This document shows, piece after piece, positions 7,448 through 16,783 of a DNA stretch of 42,873 bases. The DNA comes from Spirochaetales bacterium. GTDB lineage: Bacteria > Spirochaetota > Spirochaetia > Sphaerochaetales > Sphaerochaetaceae. The stretch spans positions 1 to 42,873 of the forward strand of contig JALEVV010000024.1 in NCBI GenBank assembly GCA_022788185.1, given 5' to 3'. The notes under the pieces are model-generated. The model was not told the DNA's origin and searched no databases. It saw nothing but the letters and a program-made list of their open reading frames with translations. The translations under genes were made by a program, and so were the position numbers. The number at the start of each line of letters is the position of its first letter. The stretch's first letter is position 1.

Positions 7448-8397
7448 TTAATCTCCCGTGCAAGCGCATCAAGCTCGGAGAGCATTTCATATACTTCCTT
7501 CTCCGAGTGAAGGGTTGCCCCGCTTGCCTTCATGTGACCGCCGCCTCCATGGCACACGGCAACAGGATTTATGTTTATCAGATCGGAGCGGAGTTCTGCA
7601 AGCACTCCCTCATCACACTCGGTGAAGTTGACCCAGATGTGCACTCCCCTGATGTTTGCCATCACGTTCACCATCGAGCGTGAAAGCGCATATGGCGTCA
7701 TGCCGAAGCTTTCGGCATCTTTCACGGTGTTATACACCCAGGCAACCTTATTGTCAGTGAACCTGATTCTCTTCACGAACTCTGCCTTTCTGAGGACAGA
7801 GGAAAAGTCCTCACTGTAGAGGGAGCTGTATATACGGCTTCTGTCAAACCGGTATCTAAGCAGCCAGGAAGCAATCTCATGGGTCCTTGAACTGACACTG
7901 TCATAGAGAAAGCGGCCGCTGTCAGTGACAAGGCCAGTGTACAGTGCCTCAGCAGCCACGCCATCAGGTTCAAAGCCGTTATTTATGGCAAAGTCCGCGA
8001 TAAGGCCGCAGCACGACTCATAGGAACTGTCAGTGAACTCATGGTCGCAGATCTTACCGGAAAAGAGATGGTGGTCAAACCTCATGGTCTCCTTTGCCTT
8101 TTCATATCTTTTATCGCTGATTAACTCAGGTGATGAGGTATCAAGAACTATGGCAAGCGCATTTTCATATTCACTGTCGCTTACGCTTTCGGGAGTGCTG
8201 TCCGTTATGAAGCCATACCTTCCGGGGTCATCCCCGACCGCAAGGATTCTCTTTTCCGGGAAGGCTTTTTTCAGTATGTGCTTAAGTCCCGTCTGGCTTC
8301 CGATGGCATCACCGTCGGGATGGGTATGGCGGTGAATTATTACCGTATCGTGTTTTCCAATTATCTCTGCGGCTCTTCTGAAATCTTCTCTGTCCAT
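7444..8397 (-). CDS. DHH/DHHA1 phosphoesterase, NrnA-like (paralogue 2)
   Basis: About 317 aa. Motifs: HRHTHPDGDAIGS (near residues 22-34), VLDTS, FDHH and a DHHA1 loop GGGGHMKASGA. It is the same length and architecture as the downstream gene but clearly divergent, so this is an old tandem duplication. I prefer ATG 8397 (MDREDF), which matches the paralogue's N-terminus; GTG 8427 would extend it by 10 residues into a hairpin. No strong ribosome site precedes either. The substitutions around the DHH motif differ (DHHLFSGK versus DHHIDNN), so the two enzymes may prefer different substrates. Confidence 0.85.
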   Translation of the reverse strand: MDREDFRRAAEIIGKHDTVIIHRHTHPDGDAIGSQTGLKHILKKAFPEKRILAVGDDPGRYGFITDSTPESVSDSEYENALAIVLDTSSPELISDKRYEKAKETMRFDHHLFSGKICDHEFTDSSYESCCGLIADFAINNGFEPDGVAAEALYTGLVTDSGRFLYDSVSSRTHEIASWLLRYRFDRSRIYSSLYSEDFSSVLRKAEFVKRIRFTDNKVAWVYNTVKDAESFGMTPYALSRSMVNVMANIRGVHIWVNFTECDEGVLAELRSDLININPVAVCHGGGGHMKASGATLHSEKEVYEMLSELDALAREIK

Positions 8398-8410
8398 ATA
8401 ATTCAGGTAA

Positions 8411-8433
8411 GGGGCTGTGGTTTTCACAGCCCC
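8411..8433. other. Perfect 9-bp intercistronic hairpin
   Basis: GGGGCTGTG / CACAGCCCC with a 5-nt loop lies between the large lipoprotein gene and the first DHH gene, overlapping the alternative GTG start of the latter. Neither strand has a U-tract after it, so it may serve as an mRNA processing or stability element rather than a full terminator. Confidence 0.55.
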
Positions 8434-8440
8434 ATGTAAA

Positions 8441-11110
8441 TCATTCCGCGTTCACGAATTCCAGCAGGCGGACAGGGAACTGCGAATCTCCGATGACAGA
8501 TGTGTCATTAAGCACGTAGCTTGTCTTTGATGCTGAAAGCGTGTCGTAGGTCTTGTAACAGCCGAGGTAGTAGTCGGTACCATCCACTGATGTGTACATG
8601 ACACCTGTCTCAGCATCCATGTTCCAGAGTGATGAAGGCTCATCATTAAGCCTGATGGCAGCCTTACCGTCAGCGGATACGATCTCGACATACTTACCGT
8701 TCACTGAAAGAGTGAAGCCATCCTCAGCGTTCTTCAGGGAAACAGCAGCTGCCTTGGTCACATCGGTGGAGGTTGCAAGGTACTTGCCGCTCTGCTCACC
8801 CGTGAAGTAGAGCATCTTTCCGAGGTTGTTCTGCTCGAGTCCGAGTAAGTATGAACCTTCTGTAGCCTCACTGACGGGAGATACCTTCATTGCAGTCTTT
8901 TCGCAGGAATGCAGGAAGGCAGGGAACTGGGACACATCGATGACTGATGTGTCATTGAGGATGTAGGATGTCTTTGAGGCAGAGACTGTCTCATAGGTCT
9001 TGTAGCATCCAAGGTAGTAGTCGGTTCCTGCAACGTTCATGACGGGAACGCATGCATCACTGTTCCAGGTCCAGAGGGAAGAGGGTTCTTCATTAACCTG
9101 GATCGTGGCCTTACCGCCGTCATCGGCGATTTCGATGTAGCCTCTGTCTGTCTTCATCGTGAATCCGCCGTCCCTGTTATCTACAGTCACATAGGCGGCT
9201 TTATCCGGGCTCGTGACAGTTGCAAGGTACTTGCCGCTCATCTCGCCGGTAATATAGAGAGTCTTGCCTGCATTGTTCTGGTTGACGCGGAAGAGATACT
9301 CACCGTCTTCAGCGGCAGTTACTTTCTCCTGTTCGCTTACAACAACTGCAAGCTCGGCAAGGGATGCGGGGAACTGGCTCTTTCCGATAACCGACGTGTC
9401 ATTCAGGATGTAACTGGTCTTTGATGCCGAGATCGTCTCGTAAGTTTTGTAGCAGCCAAGGTAGTAATCGGTACCGTCGACATTGGTGACGGGGACGCAT
9501 ACGTCGCTGTTCCACGTCCATACCGATGTGGGTTCACTGTTGAGCTGGATGGTGGCCTTTCCGTCAACGGATACGATCTCGATGTAGCTCTTTTCCTTAT
9601 CCCTGATGAAATATAATCTGAGACCCTCATCAGTCTTCTCCGCATAGACGGGTGCGGCCTTCTCACCCTTGTCCGTGGTTGCAAGGTACTTGCCGCTGAG
9701 TTCTCCCGTGAAGTAGAGGTTCTTTCCTGTATTACCCTGGTAAAGCGCAAGTGCGAAGATCTTATGCTCGGCGGGTTCGCTTACAAAGACGGGTGCATAC
9801 TCCGTCCTGGGAGCGGCATCAACCTTGACCGTAAATGTTCTTTCCGTCATCTCCGCACCGCACTCGGCCTTAACGGTGATGGTCACGACCGTGTCTTCCT
9901 CGGGAAGCGTGAAGCTTAGCTTACCATCCTCAACGACCGCGCATGCGCTGTCGCTTGTCCAGGTAAGTTTAACTGAATCATAGCTGGCACCCTGAGTGGA
10001 AAGTGACACCACCGTATCCTCGGTGATGGCCTGGGCAAGTGTAAGTGCCTCAAGCTCGAAAGCAATCTTCTCCGCATCGCTCTTTTCGGGAAGGCCCTTG
10101 TAGACGAAGGAGGAACCGTTAATGGGTGAAAGATAGAAGGCCCCGTCATACACACAGATGACGCCACTTACATCGGCAACCCAGCCGAAGTGCTCAGCGT
10201 GTGAGCTGATGAGCTCGCCCTGAAGGTCCTTGGTGATGGGACACACGGAGGATGAGATCCTGACGTACGATTCAAGGTCACCCTTTCTGAATCTGTAGTA
10301 ACCGCTGGAAGTATCCTGTGTGGTTACGGTGACGTCCTTAATCGTGACATAGAGGGCCTGAGGTCCCGTGATGGATGTATCCTTAAGTGATTCAGCGTTC
10401 TCAAACAGTGCAGTGAAGTCGACAGGCTCTACATCCTTCTTCTCCGCATCGAGGATCTCGACAGTTGCACTTGCAAGTTCCAGAGTCCCGCTGTATGTGT
10501 CCTTCAAACCCGTTGCACGCACGGTCATTCCGGGCTCGATTCCCAGTGTCACAGGGTCCTCGCCCATGGCATACACATAGTAACCTGCCGTGTCATCCTG
10601 CAAGTAGAGACAGTTGCTTGAGTTGCCTTTGGTCTTGGACATTATGCCCGTGACCACGCCCTTGACGACCAGTGTGGTGTCATCGGCGGCATCCCTGTAA
10701 TCGGTCCAGGAAGCCTCCCTGAAGGCAGGGATGTAGTGGGCAAATGCCGCTGTCGCAGTATTGCCTGTCACACTGTCCGTGACTGTAGCCGTAAGGGTGT
10801 AGTACACATCCTCAGCTGCCTTCTCGTTGACATCCACGGTAATCATGTGGTTCACGGCCTCGCTGAAGACGACTTCATTGCTGTCAACGGTCCATGAGAC
10901 CGGATATGCGACATTATTCACCATAACGACATCAACGACCTTATAGTCGCTCGCCGTTGCGGTTACCTTTGAGCCGGTGCCGTACATCGCGGCAAGATAG
11001 TTCTTTGCGTTGGTAAGTCCCGTGTCATCGGACGCGACAGTAGTCGCACATGAGATGACCAGGCCCAGCAGTAAAAGTACGGAAAGCACTGCTGCCAGAG
11101 TCTTTTTCAT
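8441..11110 (-). CDS. Large surface lipoprotein with Ig-like/OB-fold regions and three C-terminal repeats
   Basis: About 889 aa. A lipoprotein signal ends LLLGLVISC with Cys21, so the protein is anchored at the cell surface or periplasmic face. After it come an atypical Ig-like domain (about 30-140), two OB-fold-like segments (about 145-340, including KGVVTGIMSKTKGNSSNCLYL) as in DUF5689/YhcR-type nucleic-acid-associated proteins, another Ig-like domain (about 350-440), and three tandem repeats of about 147 aa. No catalytic nuclease motif is visible. The start at 11110 has AGAGGAG upstream. It lies 13 bp after the nuclease gene and is likely co-expressed with it. A role as a surface receptor for nucleic acid or a nuclease partner is inference; binding of another polymer is also possible. 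Confidence 0.7.
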   Translation of the reverse strand: MKKTLAAVLSVLLLLGLVISCATTVASDDTGLTNAKNYLAAMYGTGSKVTATASDYKVVDVVMVNNVAYPVSWTVDSNEVVFSEAVNHMITVDVNEKAAEDVYYTLTATVTDSVTGNTATAAFAHYIPAFREASWTDYRDAADDTTLVVKGVVTGIMSKTKGNSSNCLYLQDDTAGYYVYAMGEDPVTLGIEPGMTVRATGLKDTYSGTLELASATVEILDAEKKDVEPVDFTALFENAESLKDTSITGPQALYVTIKDVTVTTQDTSSGYYRFRKGDLESYVRISSSVCPITKDLQGELISSHAEHFGWVADVSGVICVYDGAFYLSPINGSSFVYKGLPEKSDAEKIAFELEALTLAQAITEDTVVSLSTQGASYDSVKLTWTSDSACAVVEDGKLSFTLPEEDTVVTITVKAECGAEMTERTFTVKVDAAPRTEYAPVFVSEPAEHKIFALALYQGNTGKNLYFTGELSGKYLATTDKGEKAAPVYAEKTDEGLRLYFIRDKEKSYIEIVSVDGKATIQLNSEPTSVWTWNSDVCVPVTNVDGTDYYLGCYKTYETISASKTSYILNDTSVIGKSQFPASLAELAVVVSEQEKVTAAEDGEYLFRVNQNNAGKTLYITGEMSGKYLATVTSPDKAAYVTVDNRDGGFTMKTDRGYIEIADDGGKATIQVNEEPSSLWTWNSDACVPVMNVAGTDYYLGCYKTYETVSASKTSYILNDTSVIDVSQFPAFLHSCEKTAMKVSPVSEATEGSYLLGLEQNNLGKMLYFTGEQSGKYLATSTDVTKAAAVSLKNAEDGFTLSVNGKYVEIVSADGKAAIRLNDEPSSLWNMDAETGVMYTSVDGTDYYLGCYKTYDTLSASKTSYVLNDTSVIGDSQFPVRLLEFVNAE
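8475..9760 (-). repeat. Three tandem ~440-bp (about 147-aa) coding repeats
   Basis: Units at roughly 9760-9364, 9303-8925 and 8856-8475, joined by linkers. Each runs from a LxQNNxGKxLYFTGExSGKYLAT motif through WTWNSD and VDGTDYYLGCYKTYET to SASKTSYILNDTSVI. The last unit has lost WTWNSD (it reads WNMDAE). The DNA is diverged enough to be stable. I do not recognise the domain. Confidence 0.85.
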
Positions 11111-11123
11111 TTTTACTCTCCTC

Positions 11124-12404
11124 TTAATCATTGACGGAAAGATCTTCCGCCCTGAAAACTTTTATCTGAAGCTTTCCCTTCCAGCTGTCCGCGATGCCTT
11201 TCACGCTCACGATACGGCCCTTAAGGTCAGCTTCCGATACTCCCCGGGCTTCCACCCTTATTTCAGTTTCAAAGTCTCCTGAGGTGCATACAAGCGTAAG
11301 CACGTCTCCCGAGACATATGTGTCATTTACAAGAAGGTCCCTTACGGTGACTGTCGATGCCAGCACCGCCTGAGAAAGCGGCAATGTGACACCATCATCC
11401 CCGACTGAGACTTCTTCAGTCAAAAGCTCCTCAAGACTTACGTCTCTCCAGACAGGATCCACTCCCTTTCGGACCAGTTTTATGTTCGAGGGGTCATCGG
11501 GTCTCATCTGACGGTACTTCAGTCCTGACACCTGCCATGACTCCCCACCCTCATAGTACTGCACGGTACCGACTATCCTGACGCGGTTTCCCACCGAGAG
11601 GATATCCAGCCCGGAACCATTCATGGAAAAGCCGTAGTAGACCGGAATGGCAAAGACGCATCCTGTCTCCGGATCCACATCCTCAGAGTAAACGGTGTTG
11701 CCCGAGTTGATGGTGATATTACCCTCAAAAGCAACCTTTACCCCATTGTAATCGGCAATGTGCGCCCTCAGTTCCGCAAGCGTCAGCTCGACTGCATCGC
11801 CATAGAAGAAATCGGGATCCTTCTCACCGGACCAGACACAGAGTTTCTCACGCTTTGCCTGATCGATCGCGGCCATGCAGTAGGAGCCGTAGCGGTTGTT
11901 CGCTGATGATGAAGGAAGTGCCAGTCCCTCCTGGAGCAGCTCCAGGTTAAGACACCTGTACTCTTCATCAGTACCGGTCCTGTACCAGACCCAGACGAGA
12001 TGACGGTCTCCGGTGGAATCGAGATTCCAGGAGGAAGTATCGCTCTCGATCCAGATCGATTCAGCCCCGGCAAGCTTTTCCTTCGTGTAAAGCGCGGCAC
12101 GCTTTCCCCACTCCTCAATCTTTCCGGTCGATTCCGGGGTGTTCACGGCAAGGTAACGTGCCTTCAGCACACCGTCCGGAATGACCTCTGACGGAACGCT
12201 GAAGTGTGTGGTGTCCCCGTCTATGAAGGTCCTGACGGTGACAGCGCACTTAACGGTCTCACTTCCCATGGAAAAGGAAAGGGCGGAGGCGTAGTCTGTA
12301 TGCTCATCGGCTGAAGCCTCCTCCTGCACCGTGGCGCAGGAAGAGAGGATGAGGAGCACAAGCAGTGTAAGGGTAAGCCTTTTTGTCAGTTCTGGTATTC
12401 GCAC
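11124..12404 (-). CDS. Surface SNase-like (thermonuclease family) lipoprotein with OB-fold tail
   Basis: 426 aa. The signal peptide ends LLILSSC with lipid Cys23. The thermonuclease domain (about 53-200) has FIDGDTTHF (metal Asp64), KARYLAVNTPES (Arg83, Glu91) and DRHLVWVW (Arg134), equivalent to Asp21, Arg35, Glu43 and Arg87 of staphylococcal nuclease; the Asp40 position is Asn88. Two OB-fold-like segments follow (about 210-315 and 330-425). The family cuts DNA and RNA with calcium. The start is GTG 12404 and overlaps the binding-protein gene by 19 bases, so the nuclease is coupled to the importer. It most likely degrades extracellular nucleic acid at the cell surface. Confidence 0.85.
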   Translation of the reverse strand: MRIPELTKRLTLTLLVLLILSSCATVQEEASADEHTDYASALSFSMGSETVKCAVTVRTFIDGDTTHFSVPSEVIPDGVLKARYLAVNTPESTGKIEEWGKRAALYTKEKLAGAESIWIESDTSSWNLDSTGDRHLVWVWYRTGTDEEYRCLNLELLQEGLALPSSSANNRYGSYCMAAIDQAKREKLCVWSGEKDPDFFYGDAVELTLAELRAHIADYNGVKVAFEGNITINSGNTVYSEDVDPETGCVFAIPVYYGFSMNGSGLDILSVGNRVRIVGTVQYYEGGESWQVSGLKYRQMRPDDPSNIKLVRKGVDPVWRDVSLEELLTEEVSVGDDGVTLPLSQAVLASTVTVRDLLVNDTYVSGDVLTLVCTSGDFETEIRVEARGVSEADLKGRIVSVKGIADSWKGKLQIKVFRAEDLSVND

Positions 12405-13807
12405 TCGTCTATCGCTTCTTTGAATGCCTTCCGGATCATTGCGTCCTCATTGCCGCCGTCAGCTGCTGAGAGACACTTTGCGAAAAGGGTCTGAACCTGA
12501 CTTCTGGCAGTGGAGGAACCGTTGAAGGCCGGTGATGTGTAATAAGCACTCTCCTGAGAGAGACATACCTTTGCACTGAGGGCTGAGATGTACCTGCCTC
12601 CGTCAGCCTGGGCAACAAAGTCCTTATAGACCGGATGTTCGCCGACACTCCTGAGTACGGGTACGTAACCGCTGGTCATTGAGAAGTCAGCCTGGAAGTC
12701 CACGCATGTGGTCATGAACTTGACGAAGAGCCATGAGGCGATTACTTCCTGAGGATCTGACTTGCCGAAAATACATACGCTCGGGCCCTGGCTGATCACC
12801 TTGGGATTGTTCTTATCTGCCTGAGGAATGGTTGCAATACCTACCTCGAAGGGGTAGCTGCCGTCGGCAAGGGCCGTCGGGCGCTGGTGTGTGGCACCTG
12901 CGGAAGAACCGATGGACATGTAGCTCTTAACGTCGTTCTCGGAAACGAAGAGACCTGAGGTGTATGAACCGTAGAGAGTCTGGGTCGTGAGATAACCCTT
13001 CTGGTACCAGCTTCTGAACTTCTTCACGAAGTCACGGTTTGTTTCGTTGTCGAAGAGGTAGTGGGGTTCCGTTGCCGATGTGTAATCAGAGCCGAGCTGC
13101 TCGGTCATCGTGATGAACCAGTTACCCTCACTGTCATATCCGAGAGGAATTGAACTGGGATCGATTTCCTTGATCCTGGCACATACGGCCTCCATCTCAT
13201 CCCAGGTCGTGGGAACTGAAATTCCATGCTTATCGAAGAAGGTTTTGTTGTAGTAGAGCACCTCTGTGGACTTTGACCAGGGCAGAGTGTACATGAGGCC
13301 GTCTCCGAACTGGCGTCCTTCATTGTAGTAGCCTTCGATGAAGTCTGCCTGCTGGGCAGGGGTGAGTCCGAGGATTTCCTCACTGCCGTCGGCGCGCTTC
13401 ACCTTTACTTCGGATTCGATTAGGGAATCGAGGGGAACTACGACACCTGCCAGGTTGTAAAGCGCAACGTGGTCGGGATAGCAGTACGCGATGTTGGGCT
13501 GGCCGCCTACCGTGATCTCGGTTGAGATCTGATCCCTGACATCATCATAGCTTCCCACCTGGGTTGCCTCTACGGTGATGTTCGGGTAAAGCTTGTTGAA
13601 CTCCTCAATGTAAAGGCTGAGGACCTCGGAAAGGTTCGTACCCATAGTGTGGTAGAACCTGATCGTGACGGGGGAACCATCATATCCGTTTTCAGGAACC
13701 TGGAAGCCGGTGCTAGCCGCAGCGCTTCCCTTTTCCTTCGAACCTCCTGCAAACACAGCTGCGATGCAGAGCATGCAGAGTATTGCCGTCATTAAGACTT
13801 TTTTCAT
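12386..13807 (-). CDS. ABC transporter substrate-binding protein, family 1 (UgpB/MalE type)
   Basis: About 473 aa exported protein. The signal segment MKKVLMTAILCMLCIAAVFAGG is followed by SKEKG, a pattern common in spirochaete binding proteins; there is no lipobox cysteine at the cut. The mature part has the family 1 hallmarks: VTIRFYHTMGTNLSEVLSLY at the start, YTLPWSKSTEVLYYNKTFFDKHGI, and PTTWDEM. ATG 13807 has AAGGAG seven bases ahead. The fold usually binds sugars or glycerol-phosphodiesters. Being coupled to a nuclease gene suggests a phosphate-containing ligand such as an oligonucleotide or nucleotide, which is inference. Confidence 0.88.
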   Translation of the reverse strand: MKKVLMTAILCMLCIAAVFAGGSKEKGSAAASTGFQVPENGYDGSPVTIRFYHTMGTNLSEVLSLYIEEFNKLYPNITVEATQVGSYDDVRDQISTEITVGGQPNIAYCYPDHVALYNLAGVVVPLDSLIESEVKVKRADGSEEILGLTPAQQADFIEGYYNEGRQFGDGLMYTLPWSKSTEVLYYNKTFFDKHGISVPTTWDEMEAVCARIKEIDPSSIPLGYDSEGNWFITMTEQLGSDYTSATEPHYLFDNETNRDFVKKFRSWYQKGYLTTQTLYGSYTSGLFVSENDVKSYMSIGSSAGATHQRPTALADGSYPFEVGIATIPQADKNNPKVISQGPSVCIFGKSDPQEVIASWLFVKFMTTCVDFQADFSMTSGYVPVLRSVGEHPVYKDFVAQADGGRYISALSAKVCLSQESAYYTSPAFNGSSTARSQVQTLFAKCLSAADGGNEDAMIRKAFKEAIDECEYQN

Positions 13808-13840
13808 GTTTAAACTCCTTTTTATATTCATATATTATGA

Positions 13841-14710
13841 TTAACCTTTTATTCCGCTTCTGCTCACGCCCTTCATGATGTACTTTCTCAAAAAGATGAA
13901 GACCAGGAAGAGCGGGAGAGAGACGAGTGCGACGGCCGCCATCTGAACGGGATAGTTGACATCACCTGTGGTTTCGGTGAACGCGTTTCTCAGTCCGTTT
14001 GTTATCATGCGGTGCTTTTCGTCATTTGCGACCAGGCGTGGCCAGATATAGCTGTTCCAGGCACCCATCATCTTCAGTATCGTGATGGAGATCAGGGTAG
14101 GAAGCGAGAGCGGGATCATGACCTTCAGCAGGTACTTGAAGTCCCCTGTGCCGTCAACCTTTGCGGCAAGGTAAAGTTCATCAGGGATCTGCATGAAGTT
14201 CTGGCGCAGCAGATATATGTAGAACACCGACACGAGGAACGGGACAATGAGTACCGTGTAGGTGTTCATCCAGCCGAGCTTCGTGACCGTGCTGTAGTTC
14301 GTGATCGTGAAAAGCTCACCCGGTATCATCATGGTCGCAAGCAGGGCCCCGAAGAGTGCGTTCTTTCCCTTAAACTCAAGGCGTGCGAAGGCAAATGCCG
14401 AGAGTATCGTTATCACAAGCGAGAGGAGGGTTGAGACGATACCGACATACATCGTGTTCAGAAACAGCCTTCCCAGGTTTGCCGTGGTAAACGCATCGGC
14501 GTAGTTGGAGAGCATCACCCGGCGGGGAAAGAAGGTCGGGACACTCATGCGGTATTCATCAAGGGTCTTCAGGGATGAGATGACCATCCAGTAGAACGGG
14601 AAAAGCACGATGAGTGCCATGAGAAGCAGGAATGCGTAGAGCAGAACCTGCACGAGTGCACCCACTGCCCTCTGCCTTATCCTGGTCTTTTCTATTGTGT
14701 TTTCGTTCAT
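13841..14710 (-). CDS. ABC transporter permease, UgpE/MalG type
   Basis: 289 aa with six predicted membrane helices. The cytoplasmic coupling motif is AAKVDGTGDFKYLLKVMIPL, the EAA loop of MalG-type permeases. The C-terminus FIFLRKYIMKGVSRSGIKG is typical. AGGAGG lies upstream of ATG 14710, 11 bp after the stop of the first permease. It forms the import channel with the product of 14722-15672. Confidence 0.9.
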   Translation of the reverse strand: MNENTIEKTRIRQRAVGALVQVLLYAFLLLMALIVLFPFYWMVISSLKTLDEYRMSVPTFFPRRVMLSNYADAFTTANLGRLFLNTMYVGIVSTLLSLVITILSAFAFARLEFKGKNALFGALLATMMIPGELFTITNYSTVTKLGWMNTYTVLIVPFLVSVFYIYLLRQNFMQIPDELYLAAKVDGTGDFKYLLKVMIPLSLPTLISITILKMMGAWNSYIWPRLVANDEKHRMITNGLRNAFTETTGDVNYPVQMAAVALVSLPLFLVFIFLRKYIMKGVSRSGIKG

Positions 14711-14721
14711 ATGCGCCCTCC

Positions 14722-15672
14722 TCAGTAGTGAACTCTCTTCTTACTGACACGCAGGTTGATGAGAGTGACGATAAGGATGATACCGAAGAGGATCAGGGCT
14801 GCGGCTGAAGCGCGTCCCTGATTGTTCGTGGAAAGGGCATCATATATGAAGCCTACCATCGTGTTGAGCCTGAGCGCATCATCTGGAGGTCCCATCTTCT
14901 CACCGAAGATACCGACTATCGAGGTATATTCCTTGAAGCCCCCTATGAAGCCCGTGATGATGACATATGCAAGCATCGGGGAAAGTAGGGGAACCGTTAT
15001 CTTCCAGAAGATTCTTCTCCTTGAGGTTCCGTCGACACGTGCGGCATCGTAATACTGCTTATCGATCGACTGAAGCCCGCCGAGCAGGACTAAGATCTTG
15101 AAGGGAAGCGCATTCCATACTATGTAGACGGTCATGACAGTGATGTTCGCGCCATAGGAGGAGCCTGAGTTTATCCAGTTGACCTTATGAAAGCCCAGGG
15201 CCTCAAGGATGTTGTTTATTATTCCAGCCGTGACGACTATCTCGTTCTCGCTTCCATAGAAAGACCCCACGATGTTGAACATCGCGGCAAATACCATGCC
15301 TATCGCGATGCTGTTCGTCACATAGGGCAGGAAGAAGATCGTCTGCAGCGGCTTCTGCAGGAACTTTATCGAGTTGAGGCACACTGCGATCAGCAGGGCC
15401 AGAATCGTTGAAATGGGCACCGTCAGTATGCAGAGCAGGATCGTGTTCTTCATGCACTGAAGGAACTTCTGGTACTTCACGACCTTCTGGAAGTTACCGA
15501 TTCCGAAGGAGAATGTCATTCCTCCGACAGCCTTCAGTCCTGAGTAGTTTTCAAGAAAAGCCATCCTTACCGTGTTTATTATCGGCCAGACGGTGAATAC
15601 CAGCAGGAGCACAATCGCGGGAGAGAGATAGAGCCATGCCTTCCACTTATGTTCACTTTCTACCATCTGCAT
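14722..15672 (-). CDS. ABC transporter permease, UgpA/MalF type
   Basis: 316 aa. Six membrane helices; N-terminus WLYLSPAIVLLLVFTVWPI is typical of MalF/UgpA permeases. The EAA loop reads DAARVDGTSRRRIFWKITVP. An insert between helices (about residues 115-150, with MFNIVGSFYGSENEIV) is periplasmic. GGAG overlaps the end of the ATPase gene, only 3 bp upstream. Confidence 0.9.
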   Translation of the reverse strand: MQMVESEHKWKAWLYLSPAIVLLLVFTVWPIINTVRMAFLENYSGLKAVGGMTFSFGIGNFQKVVKYQKFLQCMKNTILLCILTVPISTILALLIAVCLNSIKFLQKPLQTIFFLPYVTNSIAIGMVFAAMFNIVGSFYGSENEIVVTAGIINNILEALGFHKVNWINSGSSYGANITVMTVYIVWNALPFKILVLLGGLQSIDKQYYDAARVDGTSRRRIFWKITVPLLSPMLAYVIITGFIGGFKEYTSIVGIFGEKMGPPDDALRLNTMVGFIYDALSTNNQGRASAAALILFGIILIVTLINLRVSKKRVHY

Positions 15673-15675
15673 AGC

Positions 15676-16770
15676 TTACTCCAGGGGAATCCTTTCCTCA
15701 TTATCCTTACGGAATATGAAGCACTTGTTTCTCCTGACAGAGAAACGGACTCTTTCGCATCCTTCACTGACTCCCATATCTGACGGGATTATGATCCTCA
15801 GGCTGTTTGAGACAAGGTCGGGGTGGGCGCCGACGACCGATACGTCGCGTCCCATGACCTCGATGCCCTTCAGCTTACAGGAGAAGGGACCGTTCTCATC
15901 GAGGGTGAAACCTTCCGGGCGTAGGCCCACATACACTTCCTGATCGGGAACAGGGGCCTCGAGGAAGGCTTCGGAGCCTATGTAAATCATGCCCTTCTCA
16001 ACCCTTCCGGCAAACACGTTGATCGGAGGTGTTCCCAGGAACTTCGCAACAAAGAGGTTTGCAGGGTTGTCATAGACCTCCTGAGGACGCCCGATCTGCT
16101 GTACGATGCCGAGCTTCATGATGACGATCTCGTCGGAAATGCTCATCGCCTCTTCCTGGTCATGGGTGACGAACACGGTCGTTATCCCTGTCTCCCTCTG
16201 GATCCTCCTTATTTCCTCACGGGTCTGGAGGCGGAGGCGTGCATCGAGGTTGGACAGTGGTTCGTCAAGCAGCAGCACCTTGGGCATTTTGACAAGTGCC
16301 CTTGCGATCGCAACCCTCTGCTGCTGGCCTCCTGAAAGCTCGGAGGGCTTTCTGGCAAGCAGGTCATCGATCTGGACAAGTCTCGCAGCCTCAACGGTGC
16401 GCTTAAGCATTTCCTCCTTTGACAGCCTGTCGGCACCCTTCAGGTTCTCCAGAGGGAACATGATGTTCTGTTTTACCGTAAGGTGGGGGTAGAGCGCATA
16501 GTTCTGGAACACGAGTCCCACGCCCCTGTTTTCAGGAGTCAGGTGCGTGACATCATCATCTCCGAAGAAGATCTGACCACCCGTTACCTTCTGAAGTCCA
16601 GATATCATATAGAGCGTCGTGCTCTTTCCGCACCCGGAAGGGCCCAGCAGGCCCACCAGCTTCCCGTCGGGAATGGTGATGTTCATGTCATTTACCGCAA
16701 CCACCTCATCCCCGTTTTTCCGGTTCCGGCTGGGGAATATCTTGGTAAGATTCTTAAGTACTACTTCCAT
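15676..16770 (-). CDS. ABC transporter ATPase, UgpC/MalK type
   Basis: About 364 aa. Walker A GPSGCGKS, signature LSGGQQQRVAIARA, Walker B VLLLDEPLSNLDA and the H-loop VFVTHDQEEAMSISD are all present. The C-terminal TOBE-like regulatory part (about 245-364) includes GLRPEGFTL. I take ATG 16770 (MEVVLKNLTKIFP), where the family begins; a longer frame to 16881 would overlap the RDD gene. It is first of the four importer genes. In this locus the ATPase is dedicated, whereas the sugar importer at 23297-26395 has none and may need a shared MsmX-type ATPase, possibly this one. Confidence 0.92.
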   Translation of the reverse strand: MEVVLKNLTKIFPSRNRKNGDEVVAVNDMNITIPDGKLVGLLGPSGCGKSTTLYMISGLQKVTGGQIFFGDDDVTHLTPENRGVGLVFQNYALYPHLTVKQNIMFPLENLKGADRLSKEEMLKRTVEAARLVQIDDLLARKPSELSGGQQQRVAIARALVKMPKVLLLDEPLSNLDARLRLQTREEIRRIQRETGITTVFVTHDQEEAMSISDEIVIMKLGIVQQIGRPQEVYDNPANLFVAKFLGTPPINVFAGRVEKGMIYIGSEAFLEAPVPDQEVYVGLRPEGFTLDENGPFSCKLKGIEVMGRDVSVVGAHPDLVSNSLRIIIPSDMGVSEGCERVRFSVRRNKCFIFRKDNEERIPLE

Positions 16771-16783
16771 ATCCTCATTTTCC

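Noticed and set aside
6653-7510. Long open frame (285 codons) on the plus strand opposite the DHH genes
   Set aside because: It mirrors the codon bias of the DHH genes, has no ribosome site and spans the overlap of two well supported genes.
8411-8433. Hairpin as a true terminator between the large lipoprotein and DHH genes
   Set aside because: No U-tract on either strand, and the next gene has no visible promoter of its own.
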